A stretch of 64,000 nt of DNA from assembly GCA_019636625.1 (NCBI GenBank), contig JAHBXE010000001.1, positions 1-64,000 on the forward strand, written 5' to 3'. The DNA is from Phycisphaeraceae bacterium (GTDB lineage Bacteria > Planctomycetota > Phycisphaerae > Phycisphaerales > UBA1924). Numbering within the stretch: position 1 is the stretch's first letter; the number at the start of each line of letters is the position of its first letter. The translations under genes and the position numbers were made by a program. The notes beneath the pieces were generated by a model. That model did not search any database. It was not told the origin of the DNA and saw only the letters and a program-made list of their open reading frames with translations. Of this stretch, positions 34,531-43,388 are shown in pieces.

Positions 34531-35562
34531 ATGTTGAAGCAATCCGCATCTCGTTTGGCCCGAGTGTTCGCCGGCGTTGCCGCGCTGGGCGTGGTGGGGG
34601 TCCTGGGTGCCTGGAGCGGGAGTGAAAGCCGTTCCGAAGGCAAGACGATCACGATCGGGCTGATCGCCAAGAGCCAGACGAATCCCGTGTTCCTGGCGGC
34701 GCGGACGGGGGCGAACGATGCGGCCCGCGATCTCGGCAAGCAGTACGGCGTGGAGATCAAGATCGACTGGCAGACGCCTGTCTCGGAAGATGCACAGAAG
34801 CAAGCAGCGTACATGGAGCGGCTCGTGGCCAACGGCGCGGACGGGATTGCCGTGAGCTGTTCGGATGCGAAGACGCTGACGCTGGCGATCAACGCGGCGG
34901 TGGACAAAGGGGTGCCGGTGGTGTGCTTTGACTCAGATGCCCCGGAGAGCAAGCGGTTCGCGTACTACGGGACAGATGACTTTGCGTGCGGGAAGCAACT
35001 GGGCGCGGAGCTTGTCCAGGCGATGGGGGGCAAGGGTGTCGTGGCGATTCTCGCGGGCAACCAGACGGCGCCGAACCTGGCCAAGCGAGTGGCGGGCGTG
35101 AAGGAGGAGCTCAAGAAGCACGAGGGCGTGAAGCTCAAGGATGTCTACTTCCACAAGGAGACGGCGCAGGACGCGGTGGCCAAGCTTGAAGAGGTGCAGC
35201 GGACGAATCCGGAGATCACGGGGTGGGCCATGGTCGGCGGATGGCCGCTGTTCACGGACAACGCGCTGGACAACATCGCGGGCAAGGCGAAGGTGGTCGC
35301 GGTTGATGCGCTGCGTCAACAACTTGTCTATGTGCGAAACGGTCAGGTGGAGGTGCTTCTCGGGCAGAAGGTGTACGAGTGGGGGTACGAGTCCGTCCGC
35401 CTGCTGGTGGAGAAGATCGTGAACAAGCAGACCCCCAGCGATCCCGTCGTGCGTGCCGACCTGGTGCGTGTGACACGTGAGAACGCGGAGGAGTACGGAA
35501 GGCAATGGGCCAAGTGGCTGGGCGAGGACAAGGCCAAGCCGGGGTCGAAGACCGGTGGATGA
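34531..35562 (+). CDS. sugar ABC transporter substrate-binding protein
   Basis: Protein of 343 residues of the periplasmic binding protein type 1 (ribose/xylose-like) family. N-terminal export signal, then ITIGLIAKSQTNPVF at about 38-52, ADGIAVSCSDAKTL, GVPVVCFDSDAPESKR, YYGTDDFACGKQLG and VVAILAGNQTAPNLAKR. ATG 34531 has GGGAGAAG just upstream. The position where a lipobox Cys would be expected reads LGAWSG: Trp instead of Cys, so it is either a signal-peptidase-I substrate or has lost lipidation. Ligand probably a monosaccharide; not identifiable. Followed by a GC hairpin and then the ATPase gene. Confidence 0.9.
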   Translation: MLKQSASRLARVFAGVAALGVVGVLGAWSGSESRSEGKTITIGLIAKSQTNPVFLAARTGANDAARDLGKQYGVEIKIDWQTPVSEDAQKQAAYMERLVANGADGIAVSCSDAKTLTLAINAAVDKGVPVVCFDSDAPESKRFAYYGTDDFACGKQLGAELVQAMGGKGVVAILAGNQTAPNLAKRVAGVKEELKKHEGVKLKDVYFHKETAQDAVAKLEEVQRTNPEITGWAMVGGWPLFTDNALDNIAGKAKVVAVDALRQQLVYVRNGQVEVLLGQKVYEWGYESVRLLVEKIVNKQTPSDPVVRADLVRVTRENAEEYGRQWAKWLGEDKAKPGSKTGG

Positions 35563-35580
35563 TGGCGAATGAACCTTGGC

Positions 35581-35610
35581 GGGCGGGCCTGTTCGGCCCC
35601 GCCCGTTGTT
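35581..35610 (+). terminator. GC-rich hairpin between binding-protein and ATPase genes
   Basis: GGGCGGGCC, loop TGTTC, GGCCCCGCCC with one bulged base, followed by GTTGTT. It lies 18 bases after the binding-protein stop codon and before the ATPase gene. In sugar importers such hairpins lower expression of downstream genes relative to the abundant binding protein. A real terminator would leave the ATPase needing its own promoter, so partial attenuation is the likelier reading. Confidence 0.5.
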
Positions 35611-35632
35611 CGGGCCCTTCGGTCATGCATTC

Positions 35633-37180
35633 ATGAAGTCACCGAGCGATGCCATTCTGCTGAAGGTCGAGGGCGTATCCAAGCGATTTGGTATCACGCA
35701 GGCGCTCGATGAGGTGTCCGTCTCGTTCCGTGCGGGTGAAGTTCATGCGCTCATGGGGGAGAACGGTGCGGGCAAGAGCACGCTCGGGAAGGTGATCGCG
35801 GGGTTGCATCGGCAGGACTCCGGGACCGTGACGATCGACGGCAAGATGCTTGCGCCAGGTTCGATCGATGAGGCGTTCGCGGCGGGGGTTCGCATTGTGC
35901 ACCAGGAGCTGGCGCAATGCCCGAATCTGTCCGTCGCCGAGAACCTCTGCCTGCACGATCTTCCAAAGCGGGCGGGCTTCCTGGTGGATCGGGCGGAGAT
36001 GAACCGTCGGGCGGCATCGCTGTTGGCAAGGATCGAGCCGGAGATCGACCCTTCGGCGCCGCTGGGATCGTTGTCGCCCGGGCATCGGCAGATCGTGCAG
36101 ATTGCCGCGGCGCTGGATGAGGGAAAGCCCGATCGCGACGGTGCGGCGGGCCACTCGGCCCGGGTGATCGTCTTCGATGAGCCGACGAGTTCGCTCTCGA
36201 TCGCGGAGACGGAGCGACTTCTCAAGATCGTGCGTCAGCTGGCCTCCGAGGGGTTGACGGTCATCTACGTTTCGCACCGCATGGCGGAGATCTTTGCCTG
36301 TTGTGACCGGGTGACCGTGCTCCGCGACGGGAAGTTTGTTGGTACGTCGAACGTCGCGGACATGGCCGAGGCCGACTTGGTCGAGCAGATGATCGGGCGG
36401 CGAATCGAGGCGACGACGAGGCGTGAAACGGTGTCCGCTTCGGATGCTCGTCCGATTCTGGAGGTTCGTTCGCTTTCTTCCCCGAGCAAGCTGTCGGGCG
36501 TTTCGCTGACGGTGAAGCCGGGAGAGATCGTGGGTGTGGGAGGGTTGGTCGGATCGGGACGATCCGAGTTGCTCGATGCGATCTTCGGGTTAGACCCAAG
36601 TGCGACGGGGGAGGTACGAGTCAATGGGCAGATTGTCCGTGCGGGTTCGCCTCGAGCGATGATTCGGGTCGGGGTGGGGTATGTTCCGGAGGATCGGCGG
36701 CTGCAGGGGTTGTTCTTTCAACTGGGATGCGATGAGAACATCGTGATCCCGGTGATGCCGCGCTTGGCGCGGGCGGGCGTGCGCAGCCTGCGGGCGGAGC
36801 GAACGCTGACCTCCGCTCGGTTGCGGAAGTTTCAAGTGAAAGCGGCGCACCCTTCGATTGCGCCCGGGGCGTTGTCCGGCGGGAATCAGCAGAAGCTGCT
36901 GATAGCGCGGTGGATGAGCCCGGACGTCAAGGTTCTGCTGCTGGACGAGCCGACGCGGGGCATTGATGTGGGGACCAAGTCCGAGGTGTACAAGCTGGTG
37001 CGGCAGGCCGCGGACCGGGGCACGGCTGTCCTGCTGGTATCGAGCGAGATGCCGGAGTTGCTGGCGTTGTCCGACCGGATCATCGTGCTCTGCCAAGGGC
37101 GGGTGACGGGCGAACTCCATGGCGAGGCGATGACGCAGGCTGGAATATTGCGGCTGGCAACCAAGGAGTCGGCCGCCTGA
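35633..37180 (+). CDS. sugar ABC transporter ATP-binding protein (RbsA/MglA type)
   Basis: Protein of 515 residues with two fused nucleotide-binding domains. Domain 1: Walker A GENGAGKST at 42-50, signature LSPGHRQI (Gly-Gly replaced by Pro-Gly), Walker B VIVFDEPTSSLS and switch His in YVSHR. About ten extra residues (KPDRDGAAGH) precede Walker B. Domain 2: degenerate Walker A GLVGSGRSELL, signature LSGGNQQKLL, Walker B VLLLDEPTRGIDVG. The degenerate second site is normal for this family. ATG 35633 is the start that fits; an earlier ATG at 35576 would run through the hairpin. Third gene of the importer; together with the permease and binding protein the system is complete. Confidence 0.92.
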   Translation: MKSPSDAILLKVEGVSKRFGITQALDEVSVSFRAGEVHALMGENGAGKSTLGKVIAGLHRQDSGTVTIDGKMLAPGSIDEAFAAGVRIVHQELAQCPNLSVAENLCLHDLPKRAGFLVDRAEMNRRAASLLARIEPEIDPSAPLGSLSPGHRQIVQIAAALDEGKPDRDGAAGHSARVIVFDEPTSSLSIAETERLLKIVRQLASEGLTVIYVSHRMAEIFACCDRVTVLRDGKFVGTSNVADMAEADLVEQMIGRRIEATTRRETVSASDARPILEVRSLSSPSKLSGVSLTVKPGEIVGVGGLVGSGRSELLDAIFGLDPSATGEVRVNGQIVRAGSPRAMIRVGVGYVPEDRRLQGLFFQLGCDENIVIPVMPRLARAGVRSLRAERTLTSARLRKFQVKAAHPSIAPGALSGGNQQKLLIARWMSPDVKVLLLDEPTRGIDVGTKSEVYKLVRQAADRGTAVLLVSSEMPELLALSDRIIVLCQGRVTGELHGEAMTQAGILRLATKESAA

Positions 37181-37196
37181 CCGGGGCGGAGCAGGG

Positions 37197-37661
37197 CTAG
37201 ACCTCAACGCGCTCGAAGTCGATGCTGCGATCGCCGACCCGAGCGAAGTACGCCTCAATGGCCTCCAAGCCCGTCACGCGATGAACAAAGGCGGTGGCTC
37301 GGACCAGGTCCGCCCGCTGGACCAGTTCGAGGCGTGGCTCCTTCAACTCCAACCGAGAGGCGTAGAAGGCGCAGCTTTGATGGGCGATGAGGACGATCCG
37401 GGTGAGCTTGTGCACCTGAACGAGGAACTGAAGTTCATCCACGACGCCCTGCTCTTCCAGATGGGCCTGCGGATGGCCAGCCAGACAGGCGGGGCCGCCG
37501 GGGAGGGCGACACGGTCGTACCGGGGGAGTTTCAGGCCGTTCTGAAGGAAGTCGTCGAACTGCTCACCCATGCGGCCATCGGAGCAATAAATGGCCGCGG
37601 CGTGGATTCGGCTTCGTTCGTAGGCGATGTTGCTCTGGTAGCGGATCGGGGGGGCGGTCAT
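37197..37661 (-). CDS. beta-carbonic-anhydrase-like protein, small
   Basis: Protein of 154 residues. It keeps the zinc-site layout of beta-carbonic anhydrases: C26-S-D28-G-R30 in IYCSDGRMG, then H94 and C97 in LIAHQSCAFY, with LPGGPACL and the helix DELQFLVQVHKLTRIVLIAH between. It is shorter than typical beta-carbonic anhydrases (about 200 residues) and lacks the usual N-terminal helices. It may be a true carbonic anhydrase or a related zinc protein of different function. It is encoded between the importer and the tRNA on the opposite strand. Confidence 0.7.
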   Translation of the reverse strand: MTAPPIRYQSNIAYERSRIHAAAIYCSDGRMGEQFDDFLQNGLKLPRYDRVALPGGPACLAGHPQAHLEEQGVVDELQFLVQVHKLTRIVLIAHQSCAFYASRLELKEPRLELVQRADLVRATAFVHRVTGLEAIEAYFARVGDRSIDFERVEV

Positions 37662-37755
37662 GGGTCAAAGGTACCGGCTTTTGACTTGTTCGGCAAACGT
37701 GACAGGCGGGGGGGCAGGGAGCTATCCTTGGGCCTCGGCGGAAACGTCGAGCAAG

Positions 37756-37829
37756 GGGCGCATAGCTCAGTTGGCTAGAGCGCAGCTGTCACATAGCTGA
37801 GGTCACAGGTTCGAATCCTGTTGCGCCCA
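37756..37829 (+). tRNA. tRNA-Val(CAC)
   Basis: A complete 74-nt cloverleaf. The acceptor arm GGGCGCA pairs with TGCGCCC, the D arm has GCTC/GAGC, the anticodon arm CAGCT/AGCTG encloses the 7-base loop GTCACAT, where T33 precedes anticodon CAC, and the T arm ACAGG/CCTGT encloses TTCGAAT. Discriminator base A. CCA is not encoded. The valine assignment follows from codon GTG. Confidence 0.93.
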
Positions 37830-37894
37830 TTCAATCCTGCCTCTTCCGTGCGTGATTCGTGCTTTCTCTCGCCAGTCTGGCCGTGGAGGTGAGC

Positions 37895-38230
37895 ATGCCT
37901 GCGGAGCCAACTCAACCAACGAAACGTCGCCGTCGTTCCGCGCCCGGAACACCGCCGCCAGTCGTTCGTGCACCGTCGCTTGGGGTCAGGTCGGGCTCGG
38001 AGGGTGTGCCGCGGTTGATCGCCGGGCTGGGGAACGATTCGGTCGACGTCACCCATCCTTTGACTGCCGCGGTCGCGCACGCGATGTGGCAGCTACGGGG
38101 CGGAGAGGACATTGCGAACTGGGTGGACGCGGAGCGGCTGGTGGACCGGTTCCTGCGTGCGTGCGAGCCGACCGAGGGCCGGGTTCCGGAGGTGGTCATT
38201 CCGGCGCGGCGAGCCCGCGCAACACGCTGA
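37895..38230 (+). CDS. small hypothetical protein, DUF2934-like C-terminus
   Basis: Protein of 111 residues. The start is supported by GGAGGTGAGC directly before ATG 37895, the best Shine-Dalgarno in this region. A basic, Pro-rich first third (KRRRRSAPG) leads into a helical part with HAMWQLRGGEDIANWVDAERLVDRFL. The spacing of W, G, W and ERLV resembles the DUF2934 family (often -LW-x-G-x-x-W-x-x-AER-), but the match is loose. No signal peptide. It ends exactly where the opposite-strand OmpH-like gene ends. Function unknown. Confidence 0.6.
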   Translation: MPAEPTQPTKRRRRSAPGTPPPVVRAPSLGVRSGSEGVPRLIAGLGNDSVDVTHPLTAAVAHAMWQLRGGEDIANWVDAERLVDRFLRACEPTEGRVPEVVIPARRARATR

Positions 38231-38848
38231 TCACCGCGTGCCGACCTTGAGTTCGGCCATGACAGCCTTGGTGAGGTCGTCGACCTGCCCGGAGTTGACG
38301 ATGGGTCGGGCGAGGAGTTCCTGAAGGGTTTGCGACATTGTGGTCGTCGTGATCTTGCGGGTGTACTCGCGATTGGCAAAGACATGCGAGTAGCCTTCGC
38401 GTTGCGCTACGGTCTCGACGGCCGCGCGGATCTTGGAGTACGCCTCGATGAGCTGGGAGGAGTTGATTCGTTCGAGGTCCGCCGTGCGGTCGGAAATGAC
38501 TTTCTGGTAGTCCTGCTGCTTCACTTGGGCGCGCTTGATGACTTCCTGGGCCTTTGGGTCGTTCTGAGGGAGGATCGACAGTTCGGTGTCCAGTTCCTGC
38601 AGGTCCTTCAGGATTGCTTCGGCTTTGGCCTGCCATGAGGCGTAGGCATCGGTCCGGATCTTCTTGAGGTCGTTGGCTTCCATCATTCCTTCCGCGATGA
38701 CGAAAATGTCAACGACACCGAACTTTGTCGCCGCCGTCCGGCTCTCGACCGAGGCGAAGGCTCGACCGTCGCTCATTCGTCCGGAAAGGCTGATCAGGAT
38801 CGCCGCGGCCACTCCACCCAGCACGAGAAACCGTTCAATCGGACGCAT
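38231..38848 (-). CDS. OmpH/Skp-family periplasmic chaperone-like protein
   Basis: Protein of 205 residues. An N-terminal hydrophobic segment (about 7-24) serves as signal peptide or anchor. FGVVDIFVIAEGM at about 43-55 matches the opening strand of Skp (usual VDMQ-V). The next 100 residues are strongly helical and charged, consistent with Skp's coiled-coil arms, and the C-terminus returns to strand-helix (GYSHVFANREY). Skp holds unfolded outer-membrane proteins in the periplasm. ATG 38848 has GAGGAG upstream. There is no bamA or lpxD beside it as in proteobacteria. Confidence 0.8.
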   Translation of the reverse strand: MRPIERFLVLGGVAAAILISLSGRMSDGRAFASVESRTAATKFGVVDIFVIAEGMMEANDLKKIRTDAYASWQAKAEAILKDLQELDTELSILPQNDPKAQEVIKRAQVKQQDYQKVISDRTADLERINSSQLIEAYSKIRAAVETVAQREGYSHVFANREYTRKITTTTMSQTLQELLARPIVNSGQVDDLTKAVMAELKVGTR

Positions 38849-39011
38849 GATGACTCCTCGGAAAGACGCTCGGTTGAAACGCGGGAAAGGGTAGGGTTCC
38901 ACCGGGCGTCTTTCGAACCTCTCGTCCTGCAGGGATCGACGTTTGAGATGGTGCCGGGTTCCCGGGGGTGGGCGCATCACCGTATAGTGCCGTTTCACGA
39001 GGACCCAACGC

Positions 39012-40151
39012 ATGCCTGACCCCCGTTTGAACCAGCTTGCTGACGTGATTGTTCGCTATTCCACGCGGGTCAAGCCGGGGGACTTGGTCAACATCCATGC
39101 GGAGGCTATCGCGATGCCGCTGATCGAGGCGGTCTGGGTGGCGGTGATCCGCGCCGGCGGGCACCCGTTCTGGACGCCGCGGTCGGAAGCTCTGCAGGAG
39201 CTGTCGCTCGCCCACGCGACGGAGGAGCAGTTGCGGTTCGTTTCGCCGATTGATGTTCACAAGACGGAGTCGATCGATGTGCACATCGGGCTCTGGGCCG
39301 ACATCAACACGAAGTTCCTCGGGAAGGTTGACCCGGCGAGATCGGCGATGATGCAGTCGGCGCGAAAGACGACGATGAAGCGGTTTCTGCAGCGGGCGGC
39401 GGATGGGGCGCTCCGCTGGTGCGGCACGTTGTACCCGACGCACGGAGCGGCGCAGGATGCCGAGATGTCCCTGCGCGAGTACGAGAACTTCGTGTTCAAC
39501 GCCGGGTTGCTCCACCTGCCCGATCCTGTCGCGGCGTGGCAGGCGATCCATGAGCGGCAGCAGCGGGTGTGCGATTACTTGCGGACCAAGCGGGTGCTCC
39601 GCTTTCGCGCCCCGGCGGCCGAAGGGCATGACGGCACGGACCTGACCGTTGACGTGAATCCCGATCGGTCACGCTGGGTCAACTGCGCCGGTCACGAGAA
39701 CTTCCCGGATGGCGAGGTGTTCACGGGGCCGCAGGGCGTGGACGGGCATGTCAACTACACGTTCCCCGCGGTGTACCAGGGGCGCGAGGTGGAGGGTGTG
39801 CGCCTTGTGTTCAAGGCGGGGCGTGTCGTGGATGCGTCGGCCCGGAAGAACGAAGAGTTTCTGATCAAGATGCTGGACCAGGATGCGGGCGCCCGAACGC
39901 TCGGCGAGATCGCCATCGGGACGAACTACGGGATCACCGACTTCTCGCGGAACACGCTCTTTGATGAGAAGATCGGCGGGACATTCCACGCGGCGGTCGG
40001 TGCGGGATACCCGGAGTCGGGCAACAGCAACGAATCGGGGCTTCACTGGGACATGGTGTGCGACCTTCGCCGCGGCGGGACGATCGAGGCGGACGGCGAG
40101 GTATTCCACAGGGACGGCGCTTTCACGCGCGCCGAGTGGCCCGGAAGGTGA
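39012..40151 (+). CDS. M29-family aminopeptidase
   Basis: Protein of 379 residues of the thermophilic aminopeptidase (AmpS/PepS, M29) family, removing N-terminal residues with two metal ions. N-terminal VKPGDLVNIHAE and the W-ADINTKFLG segment fit the family. Metal-binding region: GEIAIGTNYGITDF (Glu), FDEKIGGTFHAAVGAGYPE (Glu and His) and LHWDMVCDLR (His and Asp). Length is slightly below the usual 400-410. Predicted cytoplasmic: no signal peptide. It stands alone, divergent from the OmpH-like gene. Confidence 0.9.
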   Translation: MPDPRLNQLADVIVRYSTRVKPGDLVNIHAEAIAMPLIEAVWVAVIRAGGHPFWTPRSEALQELSLAHATEEQLRFVSPIDVHKTESIDVHIGLWADINTKFLGKVDPARSAMMQSARKTTMKRFLQRAADGALRWCGTLYPTHGAAQDAEMSLREYENFVFNAGLLHLPDPVAAWQAIHERQQRVCDYLRTKRVLRFRAPAAEGHDGTDLTVDVNPDRSRWVNCAGHENFPDGEVFTGPQGVDGHVNYTFPAVYQGREVEGVRLVFKAGRVVDASARKNEEFLIKMLDQDAGARTLGEIAIGTNYGITDFSRNTLFDEKIGGTFHAAVGAGYPESGNSNESGLHWDMVCDLRRGGTIEADGEVFHRDGAFTRAEWPGR

Positions 40152-40160
40152 CGACGTGGA

Positions 40161-42065
40161 TCAGGCTGCCTTGGCGCGGCCTGCGGCGAGGTCGGCGATC
40201 TGTTGCAGCGTGGCGCCAACATTCAGGCACAACTGGGCCTTGTCGAAGTAGCCGAGGGAGCCCGCGCGGCTGGCGGCGTCTCGCTGCTCTTCATCACCCC
40301 GGGCGGACATGGCGACGCAACGCAGGTCGGCCAAGTCAGCATCGGCGCGGCAGGCATGCATGAACTGAGAGCCGGACATTCCCGGGAGGCTCATGTCGAC
40401 CATGACCAGTCCGGGCCGCACGCCCGGCACCCCGGAGCCGCCTTTGAGCAGATGCAGCGCTTCTTCCGCGGAGCGGGCCACGAGGGCCTTGAACTTGCCG
40501 TGCTTGGTGAGGAGGACTTCGAGCATTTTGGCGGAAAGGGCGTCGTCTTCGACGAGCAGAACGAGCGAGGCGTCCGCGGGCTTGGGCTGCTTCGCATTCG
40601 AGTTCGTCGCTTCCCAGGCGCAGCAAACACGGTTTCGTCCGGACTTTTTCGCGGCGTACACGGCTTCGTCCGCCGCGTGGACCAGACTTTCCCAGGACGT
40701 GTACCGCCCCGCAAGGTTGCTGGAGACGCCAAGGCTGATAGTCTGCCGGACTTCTTTGGCAGATAGGTCGAGGTGGGATACATCGATGGGCGACGACTCG
40801 ATGGCGCACCGAAGCCGTTCAGCAAGGTTCCTGGCGGCTTGCGGGTCCACCCCTGGCAGGACGACCGCGAACTCTTCCCCGCCGTACCGGCACACGGTGC
40901 CCGTGTCTCCGATTGTTTCGCGCAGACGGCGTGCCACCTCTATCAGCACGGCATCGCCGGCCTGGTGTCCGAGGGTGTCGTTGACGGACTTGAACTTGTC
41001 GGCGTCGGCAAAGAGGACGGACAGTGCAGAGCCGGCGGCGGCAGCGTTGGAAAAGGCGCCGGCCATCACGCCGTCGAAGTGCTTCCGGTTGAACGCGCCT
41101 GTCAGTGCATCGGTCACCGCTTGCCGCGCGAGTTCCGTCTGCCGACGTTCCATTTCAACCTGGTGATGGATCAGTTGTTCACCGGCCTCGGCGAGGATCG
41201 CGCCGACGTCCGGTGGCGATCCGGTGTCCAGTTCAAGCATTTTCGAGAGCGCCTTGGCGGCCTCGCCGGTCTGGTGCAGCAGTTCGTCCGCGGTCTTGCC
41301 GTCGACGTTGAACCACTCGCGCATCCGGCGGCGGAAGGCCACGACGTGCGGCTGGGTTTCCGGGGCCACCAGGGCCGCCGCCGCTTCACCCGATGCGGCG
41401 ACCACTTTGACGATGGCGGCGTGCGAGGCCGCGGCTGAGTCCGGGCGGTGGTGGAACTTGGTGCAGGCGATGATGTGGTCGGGCAGTCGCCACTTTTCGG
41501 CGAGCCTGGAGCCGACTTCGGCGTGGTCGAACCCGAGCTGGTCGCGCTCCTGCGAGGCCAGGTCTTCGTGATCGCTGACCGCCGACATGATGGCGCCGTA
41601 GGTCGCACCCAGGGCTGAGTAGCTGGCCAGCATGCCGACATCCTGAAGCAGGGCGGCAACGAACACCTCATCCGGGTCGCAGTCATTCGCGATCTTCGCG
41701 ATGATCCGTGCCGCTGCCGCGCTGTAGACGCTCCGCCGCCAGTAGGCGAGGAGGTCGAATCCAGAGTCAACGCTCCGGCCGACGTCGACCAGACTGAGCC
41801 CGAGCGTCAAGCTCTTGACGGTGTTCATTCCCAGAAAGGACACCGCACGGGAAATGGTCGGGCATGGCTTGCTGAGTCCGTAATAACTCGAGTTCACCGT
41901 CTTGAGGACCTTCGACGCCAGAGCCGGATCATTCTGAATCAGGTTCGCGACCTTGTCGGCGGTGCAGGAGGGCTGTCTCAGCAGTTCCAGCATGGCCACC
42001 GCTACGCCCGGCAGGCTCGGCAGGGTCGGGCAGTTCAGCACTCGATCCAGCATCTTGGACGTCAT
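40161..42065 (-). CDS. HDOD - GGDEF - receiver signalling protein
   Basis: Protein of 634 residues. The HDOD domain (about 10-210) has LPSLPGVAVAMLELL, NDPALASKVLKTVNSSYYG and a degenerate HD site (LLQDVGML). A GGDEF domain follows (about 310-475) with DALTGAFNRKHFDGV and active-site CRYGGEEFAVVLPG, so diguanylate cyclase activity is plausible; I see no RxxD inhibitory site before it. The C-terminal receiver (about 500-625) has EDD and phospho-acceptor Asp in VMVDMSLPGMSG. A receiver at the C-terminus of a cyclase is less common than at the N-terminus. Likely makes cyclic di-GMP in response to phosphorylation and HDOD-mediated contacts. Confidence 0.9.
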   Translation of the reverse strand: MTSKMLDRVLNCPTLPSLPGVAVAMLELLRQPSCTADKVANLIQNDPALASKVLKTVNSSYYGLSKPCPTISRAVSFLGMNTVKSLTLGLSLVDVGRSVDSGFDLLAYWRRSVYSAAAARIIAKIANDCDPDEVFVAALLQDVGMLASYSALGATYGAIMSAVSDHEDLASQERDQLGFDHAEVGSRLAEKWRLPDHIIACTKFHHRPDSAAASHAAIVKVVAASGEAAAALVAPETQPHVVAFRRRMREWFNVDGKTADELLHQTGEAAKALSKMLELDTGSPPDVGAILAEAGEQLIHHQVEMERRQTELARQAVTDALTGAFNRKHFDGVMAGAFSNAAAAGSALSVLFADADKFKSVNDTLGHQAGDAVLIEVARRLRETIGDTGTVCRYGGEEFAVVLPGVDPQAARNLAERLRCAIESSPIDVSHLDLSAKEVRQTISLGVSSNLAGRYTSWESLVHAADEAVYAAKKSGRNRVCCAWEATNSNAKQPKPADASLVLLVEDDALSAKMLEVLLTKHGKFKALVARSAEEALHLLKGGSGVPGVRPGLVMVDMSLPGMSGSQFMHACRADADLADLRCVAMSARGDEEQRDAASRAGSLGYFDKAQLCLNVGATLQQIADLAAGRAKAA

Positions 42066-42329
42066 TCACTCAATCCTGTGCAACACACCCGGCAGCGGCC
42101 CTGCGGGGGAAGGGAAGGCCATCCCCTGAACAACTTGCGCCATGGCAGCTATGGGTTATCCCTCTATCGACCCATGGAGTGTCTCGCTTCAGCCGCGCCG
42201 ATCCGTGGAAGCGTGGAAGCGCAATATCGACCATGAGCAGGCCGCAAGGCTGAACCAGACTGAACTGTCCGATTTAAGAGAACCCGCGTGCCGTGGTTCA
42301 CACGGCGAGTATGAAGCGAGACTGAAGAG
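42066..42329. repeat. intergenic region with a 142-bp inverted-repeat unit
   Basis: No convincing gene is seen. An exact 11-bp inverted repeat, GTCTCGCTTCA at 42181-42191 and TGAAGCGAGAC at 42312-42322, bounds 142 bases of lower GC than the neighbours. This could be a small non-autonomous element or a chance pairing. The promoter of the HDOD gene should lie at its left side. Confidence 0.45.
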
Positions 42330-43331
42330 TCATGGCCCCATCCAGAGGTAGTACACCCCGCCATAACCCAATCCCGTCAGCATTCCCGCCCGGATCTGCA
42401 CGAGGTTGATTTCCATCCCCTGCTGAGCTGCGCTGCCGGCGTAGGGCGTCCGCGGCCTTGCGCTGCCCTCGGAGAAGTACTTCACCAGTGTCGCCGAGTC
42501 GATCCCCGCCAGCCCCTTGGCGATGGCGAATGCCTCGGATACGCCGCCAGTCTGGTCGACCAGCCCGAACGCCGCGGCGCGTTCGCCTGTCACGACCCTG
42601 CCGTCCGTCAGATCATCGACACGGGACATCTCCAGCGATCGCACACCGGCCATCGCTGGGCGCGTCCGTCGCTCGATGACCAGTCCTTTAAACCGTTCGT
42701 AGAACTCGTCCACTGTTGCCTGCAGAACGGCGTAGTGCTCGTCGCGCATGGGCTCCAGCGGGTTGGCCAGGTCCTTGTTCTTGCCCGACTTGATTGACCG
42801 CGAGTGGATCCCGATGCGGTTGAGCCCCTCGCTGACGTTGAGCGTCGGCATGATGACGCCAATCGACCCTGTCACGCTTGTCGGCTCGGCGATGATCCGG
42901 TCGGCGGCCAGCGCAAGGTAATACCCCCCGCTCGCCGCAACCTCGCCCAGCGATGCCACGACTGGTTTCCTGGATTCCGCCGCGAACCGGCGGACCTCGC
43001 GGTACATGATGTCGCTGCCCGTTACCGTCCCGCCGGGGGAGTTGATGCGAAGGATGACGGCCTTGACGCTCGAATCCTCCTCCGCCTTTCGCAACCTCAC
43101 CGCCAGATCATCCACCGACACACCCGTGCCCCCGAGCAGCCCCCCCTCGGCCTTCTCAGCGATCACTCCTCGAACATCGATCATGACGATCTTGGCATCG
43201 CGGGCGTGCTTGTCCCGCTGGACTTGGCTCTCCACGAGCCGAGAGCTGTCCGCGAAGAGCGTTACGGAAAGCGTCACCGGCGAGCATCCGGCCGCCGCGG
43301 CGGCGCACGCGAGGAAGATCAGCTTCTTCAT
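42330..43331 (-). CDS. sppA: signal peptide peptidase SppA (S49), lipoprotein form
   Basis: Protein of 333 residues of the short SppA type that cuts leftover signal peptides at the membrane. An N-terminal segment with AAAAGC gives a probable lipobox with Cys16, unusual in that most SppA are anchored by a helix. Catalytic Ser134 in VAASGGYYLALAADRI and general-base Lys186 in SGKNKDLANP match the Ser/Lys dyad of Bacillus SppA. INSPGGTV and TSVTGSIGV are further family blocks. ATG 43331 is chosen for the signal sequence. Divergent from rsmH by 57 bases. Confidence 0.9.
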   Translation of the reverse strand: MKKLIFLACAAAAAGCSPVTLSVTLFADSSRLVESQVQRDKHARDAKIVMIDVRGVIAEKAEGGLLGGTGVSVDDLAVRLRKAEEDSSVKAVILRINSPGGTVTGSDIMYREVRRFAAESRKPVVASLGEVAASGGYYLALAADRIIAEPTSVTGSIGVIMPTLNVSEGLNRIGIHSRSIKSGKNKDLANPLEPMRDEHYAVLQATVDEFYERFKGLVIERRTRPAMAGVRSLEMSRVDDLTDGRVVTGERAAAFGLVDQTGGVSEAFAIAKGLAGIDSATLVKYFSEGSARPRTPYAGSAAQQGMEINLVQIRAGMLTGLGYGGVYYLWMGP

Positions 43332-43388
43332 GAATGCCAGTGTACCCTCCACCGACCGGAGCGCACGCCCCGACTCCTCGATGCTCGC

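Noticed and set aside
37756..37829. tRNA-Asp reading because GTC appears in the anticodon loop
   Set aside because: With five paired bases CAGCT/AGCTG the loop is GTCACAT, T is at position 33 and the anticodon is CAC (valine).
42142..42351. 69-codon open frame in the sppA-HDOD gap
   Set aside because: It overlaps the sppA 3' end, has no ribosome binding site and lies within the inverted-repeat unit; too weak to call a gene.
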